From: Rhizobiaceae bacterium
GTDB lineage: Bacteria > Pseudomonadota > Alphaproteobacteria > Rhizobiales > Rhizobiaceae
Direction: 5' to 3'
NCBI GenBank assembly: GCA_028865845.1
Contig: JAGWJK010000235.1
Location: forward strand, 1 to 6,821
DNA: 6,821 nucleotides
In this document: one piece after another, positions 1-4,804 of the stretch
How the letters are laid out: each line of letters opens with the position of its first letter
Position numbering within the stretch: position 1 is the first letter of the stretch
Made by a program: the position numbers and the translations under genes
The notes under the pieces: generated by a model
The model's database searches: none
Seen by the model: the letters and a program-made list of their open reading frames with translations, nothing else
What the model was told of the DNA's origin: nothing

Positions 1-1543
1 TTGGGCTGCGCAGCAGAAGCAATATGGGGGTAATGGTCAGGATGGCGACACCCATCAGCCAGAAACAATCGCTGTAGGTCATGACGAGAGCATTCTTTTC
101 GATCAGGCTCGAGAGCTGCGATATAGCCCGCAGTTTGGCAGTGGCCGCGTCCAGCCCTTGGCTGATGCCATCCGCAGCCAGGCTGGCCTGCCCGCGCAGT
201 GAGTTGGCGGTCAGGGATTCCCGAATGGTGTCCGAGTGGATGGCGCTGCGCTGATCGATAAAAATGCCGCTGAGGGCAAGTCCGATCGATCCGCCGAGAT
301 TGCGTGCCATGCTGTAGATGCCGGCCCCGTCGGCAGCGTTCTCGCGCCCGAGTGCGGCCATCGAGACGAGGTTGAGAGGCATTGCCGCCAGAATCTGGCC
401 AACACCCCGCATGAGCTGCGAGACCGTGAAATCGCCTCCAGCACTGTCTGGGCTAAGGCCAACGTCCACGAAACAGCTGCCGGCGAGGAATGCCAAGCCC
501 AGTGCCACCATGAGACGGGGATCGAACCGTCCGACGATCCGCGGCAGCACAGGAACGAGAAGAAACACGGGCAGAGCCGAGAGGGCCATGATCCCGCCGG
601 CTTGGCGGGGATTGTAGCCGGCGATCCCGCTTAGGAATTGCGGAACGAGGAACGTCGCGGCATAGATCGCCGCACCGACGGCAAGCGTTATCAGCGTTGC
701 ACTTGCAAATGCCGGATTCCTGAGCAGCTTCAGTTTGATGACCGGATCGGCACTTGTCTTCTGCGCGACGAACATGACGGCAAAGCCGAGCAGCGAGGCG
801 ATCGAGAGATATACGATGGTCGAAGACTCGAACCAGCGGTCCCTTTGCCCTTCTTCGAGAACAACCGTGAGGCAACTGAAGGCAACAGCCATTCCGACGA
901 TGCCGAGCCAATCGGCATTGGCAAGGAGCTTGAGGTTCGGAGTCTGGCGAGGCAGCCCCACGAGCAGCAGCGCGGCCAGCCCAATACCGATCGGCAAATT
1001 CAGAAAGAAACACCAGCGCCAGTTCGCCTCTTCGGCGAGGTAGCCGCCGATGACCGGGCCGAGAAGCGGCCCGAGCAGAACGATCACGCCAAAAATGCTC
1101 ATTCCGACAGGCATCTGCCGTTGAGGCAGTCTCGTTCGAACGATCACCTGCGCGGTGGGGATAAGGCCGCCGCCGAAAAAGCCCTGCCCTGCCCTGCCAA
1201 TGATCATTTCGACCAGGCCGTCGGCCGATGCGCAGGCGATGGAAAACAGCACGAAGGCGACCGTTGTCGCCAACAGAAAGTTTCTGAGCCCGAACAGCCG
1301 TGTCAGCCAGGCCGTCAACGGGATCATTATGACTTCGGCGACGAGATAACCGGTGCCGATCCATGTTCCTTCGGTGCCGCTCGCTCCGATCTCGCCCTGT
1401 ATTTGCGGCAGGGCGGTATTCGTGATCGAAATGTCGAGCGTCGCCATCAGCGCGCCGAGCGCGCCGGCGATGACGGCAATCCAGTCCACGATGGCGGCTC
1501 TCTCCGGCAGGGCGGCGGGGGTCGAAACAGATATCGGGCTCAT
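1..1543 (-). CDS. emrB: DHA2-family (EmrB/QacA) MFS multidrug transporter, 3' end outside window
   Basis: This is the inner-membrane, proton-driven drug exporter of an EmrAB-type tripartite pump. Reading the minus strand from the ATG at 1543 gives 514 residues with no stop before the window edge, so the C-terminus is missing. E. coli EmrB is about 512 residues, so probably only a short tail is lost. Hallmarks seen: the TM1 acidic motif LDISITNTALP (D37), WIGTGYLVAEV at 61-71, a loop 2-3 motif-A-like stretch LTRLFGLRNF (80-89), the antiporter motif C as GPLLGPVIGG (158-167), and the DHA2 signature NWRWCFFLNLP (174-184). Many further hydrophobic spans follow, consistent with 14 TM helices. Its start overlaps the stop of the upstream adaptor gene as ATGA (1540-1543). 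It has no clear Shine-Dalgarno sequence of its own, so translational coupling is likely. The family call is secure. The drug substrate cannot be read from the sequence. Confidence 0.95.
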   Translation of the reverse strand, partial: MSPISVSTPAALPERAAIVDWIAVIAGALGALMATLDISITNTALPQIQGEIGASGTEGTWIGTGYLVAEVIMIPLTAWLTRLFGLRNFLLATTVAFVLFSIACASADGLVEMIIGRAGQGFFGGGLIPTAQVIVRTRLPQRQMPVGMSIFGVIVLLGPLLGPVIGGYLAEEANWRWCFFLNLPIGIGLAALLLVGLPRQTPNLKLLANADWLGIVGMAVAFSCLTVVLEEGQRDRWFESSTIVYLSIASLLGFAVMFVAQKTSADPVIKLKLLRNPAFASATLITLAVGAAIYAATFLVPQFLSGIAGYNPRQAGGIMALSALPVFLLVPVLPRIVGRFDPRLMVALGLAFLAGSCFVDVGLSPDSAGGDFTVSQLMRGVGQILAAMPLNLVSMAALGRENAADGAGIYSMARNLGGSIGLALSGIFIDQRSAIHSDTIRESLTANSLRGQASLAADGISQGLDAATAKLRAISQLSSLIEKNALVMTYSDCFWLMGVAILTITPILLLLRSP

Positions 1544-2652
1544 TGTGCGCTGGCCATCTTCGGATTGCCCGAGGAACGCGTATCGACAGCGACCTCGATC
1601 GATAGTCCGGGGATCAGCGCGGCGGTCTTTTGTGAATCTGCGTCGAGGCGGATGCGGACGGGAACACGCTGAACGATCTTCGTAAAGTTCCCGGTCTCGT
1701 TTTCGGGCGGGAGAAGCGCAAACTGGGCGCCGGTGCCGGGAGCGAAGCTATCGACCGTTCCGCTGATCTTGAGATCCGGATAGGCATCCACGCTGATGGA
1801 CGCGGCCTGCCCGACCCGCATGTTGCTGATCTGTGTTTCTTTGAAGTTGGCGACCAGATAGATCTGTTTGACCGGTACGATCGTCAGAAGCAGTGTTCCC
1901 GGCTGGGCGAACTGGCCGAGCTGGACGGTGCGATCCCCGACACGACCATCAATCGGGCTGCGCAACACCGTTTCGTCGAGATCGATCTGTGCCTGGTCCA
2001 GGCTTTCCTTTGCGGCGGCAAGCTGCGCGTCGGCCTGCTCGACTTCAGCCTTCAGAGACGAGACCTGTTGTCGCGCAGCATCGAGAACGGCCTTCTTCAG
2101 CCGGACCGTCGACTGTGCCTGATCCAGCAGGCTCCGCTTTTCCTCGACCTGCTGCTGTGTCTCTACACCTTTGGCCGCCAATGGCGAGGTTCGGTCGAAC
2201 TCTCTTTGCGCCAGATCGGCGTTCGCCTCGGCATTTTCCAGATCCGCCTGCGCCTGGGCGATGACGAGATCCTGCTGGCGCAGATCCGCCTGGCTTTTGG
2301 CGACGTCTGCGGTCCGGGCGCTGACCGTTGCCTCGTCTTCACGCACCGCCATCTCGTAGCGACGCGGATCGATTTTCACCAGAGGCTGGCCTGCCGTAAC
2401 GTCCTGGTTGTCGTTGACATAAATCTCCGCGACCTGCCCAGAGACTCGAGGCGCCATCGAAACCTGGTCTGCACGCAGGTAGGCATTGTCGGTACTTTCG
2501 ATGAACCGGCCCGAAACATACCAATGTGCGCCATAGAGGCCAGCGCCAACGACGGCAATACAGGCTGCCGCCAATAATACATAGCGCCTGACCTTACTGC
2601 GGCGTTGCGGGGCTGCGGCGAGCGCAGCGTTCTGGGAGACCGGATTGTCCAT
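1540..2652 (-). CDS. emrA: EmrA-type membrane fusion protein (HlyD family)
   Basis: This 370-residue adaptor would link the MFS exporter to an outer-membrane TolC-like channel across the periplasm. Layout: a short basic cytoplasmic tail (RRSKVRR, 17-23), one TM anchor at about 24-46, then the EmrA hallmark STDNAYLRADQVSMAPRVSG (53-72) that opens the first lipoyl half. A long Gln/Ala/Glu-rich coiled-coil hairpin spans about 103-225. The second lipoyl half starts at VLRSPIDGRVGD (229-240), and a beta-barrel region contains the EmrA-like GNFTKIVQRVPVRI (321-334). Its length is close to that of E. coli EmrA (about 390). It is the first gene of a leftward operon, and its stop overlaps the exporter's start. 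The start is chosen for the complete N-terminal anchor. A weak ribosome-binding sequence (AAGTGA) lies about 7 nt upstream. The anchor without a cleavable signal peptide separates it from the RND-type adaptor at 3680. Confidence 0.94.
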   Translation of the reverse strand: MDNPVSQNAALAAAPQRRSKVRRYVLLAAACIAVVGAGLYGAHWYVSGRFIESTDNAYLRADQVSMAPRVSGQVAEIYVNDNQDVTAGQPLVKIDPRRYEMAVREDEATVSARTADVAKSQADLRQQDLVIAQAQADLENAEANADLAQREFDRTSPLAAKGVETQQQVEEKRSLLDQAQSTVRLKKAVLDAARQQVSSLKAEVEQADAQLAAAKESLDQAQIDLDETVLRSPIDGRVGDRTVQLGQFAQPGTLLLTIVPVKQIYLVANFKETQISNMRVGQAASISVDAYPDLKISGTVDSFAPGTGAQFALLPPENETGNFTKIVQRVPVRIRLDADSQKTAALIPGLSIEVAVDTRSSGNPKMASAQ

Positions 2653-2682
2653 GATGTTTTCACTTCGTTTCAGTTTGACCGA

Positions 2683-2712
2683 CTTTTATTCCAATCGGAA
2701 CATTTATGTCAA
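2683..2712 (-). promoter_or_regulatory. Predicted promoter of the emrAB-like operon
   Basis: On the minus strand a perfect -35 box TTGACA (2712 to 2707) is followed after 18 bp by TAAAAG (2688 to 2683, 4 of 6 matches to TATAAT). An alternative -10 with 16-bp spacing is AATAAA. Transcription would begin near 2676, about 24 nt before the emrA start. The spacer contains the imperfect palindrome TTCC-AATC-GGAA (2689-2700) and most of the first 18-bp repeat, so a protein bound there would block RNA polymerase. This is a prediction from sequence only. Confidence 0.6.
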
Positions 2713-2745
2713 TTGGAATATTTTTTACGATTGGAACATTTTTCC
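2692..2745. repeat. Three 18-bp tandem repeats, candidate TetR-family operator array
   Basis: Three direct copies start at 2692, 2710 and 2728, exactly 18 bp apart. Their first 16 bases are CAATCGGAACATTTAT, CAATTGGAATATTTTT and CGATTGGAACATTTTT (13-14 of 16 identical between pairs), giving the consensus CAATTGGAACATTTTT. The array covers the -35 and spacer of the leftward emr promoter and the -35 of the rightward tetR promoter. There is also an inverted copy: ATTCCAAT at 2688-2695 is the reverse complement of ATTGGAAT at 2712-2719. The likely role is binding by the adjacent TetR-family protein to repress both itself and the pump. This role is inferred from position and has not been shown. 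Confidence 0.7.
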
Positions 2746-2759
2746 GAGCGTGCTATCTG
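2731..2759 (+). promoter_or_regulatory. Predicted promoter of the tetR-family gene
   Basis: A -35-like TTGGAA (2731-2736) lies 17 bp upstream of TATCTG (2754-2759), which is preceded by TGC at 2751-2753 and so resembles an extended -10. Both boxes are poor matches, so the call is tentative. The start of transcription would fall near 2766, leaving a short leader. The -35 lies inside the third 18-bp repeat, which fits autoregulation. Confidence 0.4.
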
Positions 2760-2770
2760 TTGACGGAATT

Positions 2771-2774
2771 GGAG
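2771..2774 (+). promoter_or_regulatory. Ribosome binding site of the tetR-family gene
   Basis: GGAG, followed by AGA, sits 7 nt before the ATG at 2782. It is the clearest Shine-Dalgarno sequence in the window and supports that start codon. Confidence 0.7.
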
Positions 2775-2781
2775 AGACAGA

Positions 2782-3477
2782 ATGACCAGCGTCCGACGGC
2801 GAAATCCCGAAAGCGGCTATCCGCGTGGCGAGGAAACGCGCGCGAGGATCATCAGAACCGCGATTGCCTTGTTCGGGGAGAAAGGCTTCTCCGGCGTGTC
2901 GACGCGCGAGATCGCGAGTGCCGCGGGTGTGCCCGCGCCGTCGCTGCGCTATTATTTCGAAAACAAGGAAGGGCTCTATCAGGCCTGTCTCGACGACATT
3001 CAGGAAATAGCGCTGAAAGCCGCAGATCCGGCACTTCGGCATGCGGAGAAACTGCTCGCAGACCCGGCGGCGACGGCCGAAGCGATGATCGACGCCTATT
3101 GCATGATCCTCGACAGCATGGCCGATTTCCTGTTCGACACGCCCGATTCCTCCAGCCGCGCCTTGTTCATTACGCAGCAGAAGCATCCTTCGGAGACAGA
3201 GAGACCCACGCCCGATAAATCCCTCGGCAGGCGTATTCGAAGCTGCTGCACGGAAATCGTGGCAAGGACGGGTGCAGGCGATCTTTCAGCGGAGGAGGTT
3301 CGGGTCAGGTCGACGACGATCAACGGTCAACTGCTCCTCGTCCATCTCGCGCGGCAGCACCTGCCGGAAATTATCGGCTGGGACGAAGTCACCTCCGATA
3401 GGCTGCAGACACTGAAGAAAATCATCCGGACGCAAACGACCTTCATTTTGAACGCCTACCGCCTACAGGAGCGATAG
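2782..3477 (+). CDS. TetR-family transcriptional regulator, CecR-like C-terminal domain
   Basis: This 231-residue DNA-binding repressor probably controls the neighbouring efflux genes. The N-terminal TetR domain is clear: TRARIIRTAIALFGEKGFSG (19-38) forms helix 1. The helix-turn-helix follows as TREIASAAGVPAPSLRYYFE (41-60), and then NKEGLYQACLDDI (61-73). The ligand and dimer domain fills the rest. Its INGQLLLVHLARQHLPEIIGW stretch (180-200) and the overall size resemble the CecR (formerly YbiH, DUF1956) subgroup rather than AcrR; this is judged by eye only. E. coli CecR is known to control an operon containing an HlyD-type adaptor, a parallel to the emrA-like gene here. The gene is divergent from emrAB with 129 bp between starts and lies upstream of the RND pair on the same strand. 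The ligand is unknown. Confidence 0.93.
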   Translation: MTSVRRRNPESGYPRGEETRARIIRTAIALFGEKGFSGVSTREIASAAGVPAPSLRYYFENKEGLYQACLDDIQEIALKAADPALRHAEKLLADPAATAEAMIDAYCMILDSMADFLFDTPDSSSRALFITQQKHPSETERPTPDKSLGRRIRSCCTEIVARTGAGDLSAEEVRVRSTTINGQLLLVHLARQHLPEIIGWDEVTSDRLQTLKKIIRTQTTFILNAYRLQER

Positions 3478-3577
3478 CCGAAGTCCGGTCCGAATTCGAT
3501 TGGGTAGCGAGATGAAGAGCTCGAGCGACTGCGCGTTGCCGGAGCACGTCAGGTCACCGCAACCTTCGAAGCATCAA

Positions 3578-3605
3578 TTTACGCCGTTTGTTACCGTAAC
3601 ATACT
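3578..3605 (+). promoter_or_regulatory. Possible promoter of the RND adaptor/transporter operon
   Basis: TTTACG (3578-3583) and CATACT (3600-3605) are separated by 16 bp, each with 4 of 6 matches to the sigma-70 consensus. A start near 3612 would give a leader of about 68 nt. A competing choice is TTGTGG (3605-3610) with TTTGAT (3628-3633) at 17 bp, which would shift the start to about 3640. The sequence alone does not decide between them. Confidence 0.35.
3589..3601. promoter_or_regulatory. Perfect 13-bp palindrome, candidate operator
   Basis: TGTTACCGTAACA is an exact inverted repeat (TGTTAC / GTAACA) around one central C. It lies between the proposed -35 and -10 of the RND operon, or just upstream of the alternative -35. 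Either position suits a dimeric repressor. Which protein binds it is unknown. The TetR-family regulator encoded just upstream is one candidate, but the site differs from the 18-bp repeats at its own promoter. Confidence 0.55.
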
Positions 3606-3611
3606 TGTGGA

Positions 3612-3647
3612 CCCGTTGTTTCCGATCTTTGATTTCTGGGCAACGGG
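3612..3647 (+). other. Inverted repeat / potential leader hairpin 1
   Basis: CCCGTTG (3612-3618) pairs perfectly with CAACGGG (3641-3647) across a 22-nt loop. The stem can extend by G-U pairs inward. No T-run follows, so it does not look like a terminator. It would be part of the 5' leader only if transcription starts at or before about 3612. Confidence 0.4.
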
Positions 3648-3665
3648 CGGATGCAGGGGCATCCG
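3648..3665 (+). other. Inverted repeat / potential leader hairpin 2
   Basis: CGGATGC (3648-3654) and GCATCCG (3659-3665) form a perfect 7-bp stem with the 4-nt loop AGGG. It begins at the very next base after hairpin 1 and ends 14 nt before the adaptor's ATG, just 5' of a G-run (GGGGG, 3671-3675) that is the best available ribosome-binding sequence. It is present in the transcript under either promoter choice. Confidence 0.5.
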
Positions 3666-3679
3666 GTTATGGGGGCGTC

Positions 3680-4801
3680 ATGCGAAAGTTCGTCAGCCTG
3701 CGGTCCGTCGTCGTCATAGCCGCCGTCGCTTTGGTGGGATCGGCAGTCAGCGCATCCTGCCAGGAAGCAGCGAGTGCCGCACCGCCGAGTGTCACGGTGA
3801 CTCGGGCCGTTGCCAAGGATATACGGCCGTCCGTCTCGTTCACCGGACGTGTCGAGGCCGTCGACAAGGTCGATCTCAGAGCCCGCGTCACCGGCTTCCT
3901 CGAAAAGACGTTGTTTCGCGAAGGGCAGGACGTAAAGCCCGGTGACCTTTTGTTCTCGATGGAAAAAGGCCAGTATCAGGCGAATGTGGATCAGGCGCAG
4001 GGCAATCTCGAGGCCGCCGAATCCGGCTTGTCGCTAGCGAGCATCGAGGTCAAGCGGCAATCCGATCTTGTCGCCAAGAATGCGGGAACCCAGCAGGCGC
4101 TCGACTTGGCAACCGCCAAGCAACAGGGCGCGACTGGAACCGTTGCTCAGCTCCAGGCGGCGCTGGAACAGGCGAAGCTCGATCTCAGTTACACCGATAT
4201 TTCCGCTCCGATTGCAGGGCGCATCGGTCGTTCGGAATATTCCATCGGAAATTTTATCGGGCCGTCAAGCAACACGCTGGCGACGATCGTCAGCCAGGAT
4301 CCGATCTATGTGACCTTCACGGTATCGCAGCGTGAAATACTGGAGCTGCGCAAGAAATATGCGACGAAAGCGGCGGACGCCGTCGTCTATGTGCAACTCG
4401 CGGACGGTAGCCGCTACCCACAATCCGGCAAGATCAACTTCATCGACGTGACCGTCAATCAGGGAACGGACACGGTTCTGGTGCGGGCGACCTTTACCAA
4501 TCCGGATCGAACACTGATCGACGGCCAGCTCGTCAATGTCTCGGTCGAGGGCGATCAGCCTCAGAAGGCCTTGGTCATCCCGCAGGCAGCCATCCAGATC
4601 GATCAGTCCGGGCCGTATGCGCTTGTCGTCGGCAAGGACAAGAAGATCGAGGTACGGCACATCGAGCCGGGACAGGCGACCGGCACCGACGTTTCCATCA
4701 CCAAAGGTCTGACCGCGGACGAGATGGTCGTCACGGAGGGAATACAGAGGGTCCGTCCAGGACAAGTTGTCGAGCCGGTTGAAGCCAAGTCGGGGTTATA
4801 A
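3680..4801 (+). CDS. RND-type periplasmic adaptor (AcrA/MexE/BepD-like membrane fusion protein)
   Basis: This 373-residue adaptor would bridge the RND transporter encoded next to it and an outer-membrane channel. The N-terminus (MRKFVSLRS, then a hydrophobic run to about 25) is a secretion signal. Cleavage could follow VSA at 23-25, or Cys27 could be lipidated, though its lipobox (SAS-C) is poor. The mature part shows SVSFTGRVEAVDKVDLRARV (51-70), lipoyl half one (FLEKTLFREGQDVKPGDLLF, 73-92), and an Ala/Gln-rich helical hairpin (about 97-170). Lipoyl half two follows as YTDISAPIAGRIG (171-183), then a beta-barrel from DPIYVTFTVS (207-216) and a membrane-proximal domain ending with VRPGQVV (358-364). 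The start at 3680 is preferred over upstream in-frame starts because the signal peptide begins there and typical family length is about 370-400. The start is preceded by a G-run rather than a classical Shine-Dalgarno sequence. It forms an operon with the transporter. Confidence 0.93.
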   Translation: MRKFVSLRSVVVIAAVALVGSAVSASCQEAASAAPPSVTVTRAVAKDIRPSVSFTGRVEAVDKVDLRARVTGFLEKTLFREGQDVKPGDLLFSMEKGQYQANVDQAQGNLEAAESGLSLASIEVKRQSDLVAKNAGTQQALDLATAKQQGATGTVAQLQAALEQAKLDLSYTDISAPIAGRIGRSEYSIGNFIGPSSNTLATIVSQDPIYVTFTVSQREILELRKKYATKAADAVVYVQLADGSRYPQSGKINFIDVTVNQGTDTVLVRATFTNPDRTLIDGQLVNVSVEGDQPQKALVIPQAAIQIDQSGPYALVVGKDKKIEVRHIEPGQATGTDVSITKGLTADEMVVTEGIQRVRPGQVVEPVEAKSGL

Positions 4802-4804
4802 TCC

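Larger units (their letters stand above)
3478..3679. other. 202-bp intergenic region between the regulator and the RND operon
   Basis: No protein gene is supported here. An open frame reaches from 3500 into the adaptor gene, but its first 60 residues do not look like a signal or a domain, and the adaptor's signal peptide begins only at 3680. No hairpin followed by a T-run was seen after the regulator's stop, so no intrinsic terminator can be placed. The region holds a possible promoter, a 13-bp palindrome and two hairpin-forming inverted repeats, listed separately. Confidence 0.7.

Noticed and set aside
453..1364. Minus-strand 303-residue frame within the MFS gene
   Set aside because: It is Arg-rich low-complexity translation in another frame of the same strand. 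The MFS frame carries all family motifs without interruption.
638..1672. Long plus-strand open frame (344 residues) opposite the MFS gene
   Set aside because: Its translation is rich in Arg, Asp, Glu and Gln with no recognisable domain, and it lies antisense to a clear, continuous MFS protein on the minus strand. It is a shadow of high-GC codon use.
2674..2691. A possible additional, degenerate 18-bp repeat just left of the array
   Set aside because: It is in phase, but only scattered bases (around GAC and TTTTAT) agree. The diagnostic TTGGAA core is missing.
3498..3505. CGATTGGG after the tetR stop as a fourth copy of the 18-bp operator repeat
   Set aside because: Only the first seven bases match. 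The following GAACATTTTT part of the unit is absent, so it is within chance.
3500..3679. N-terminal 60-residue extension of the RND adaptor from an upstream in-frame TTG start
   Set aside because: The extra residues lack a signal or domain character, would bury the real signal peptide, overlap the palindrome and hairpins, and make the protein longer than the family norm. The ATG at 3680 fits better.
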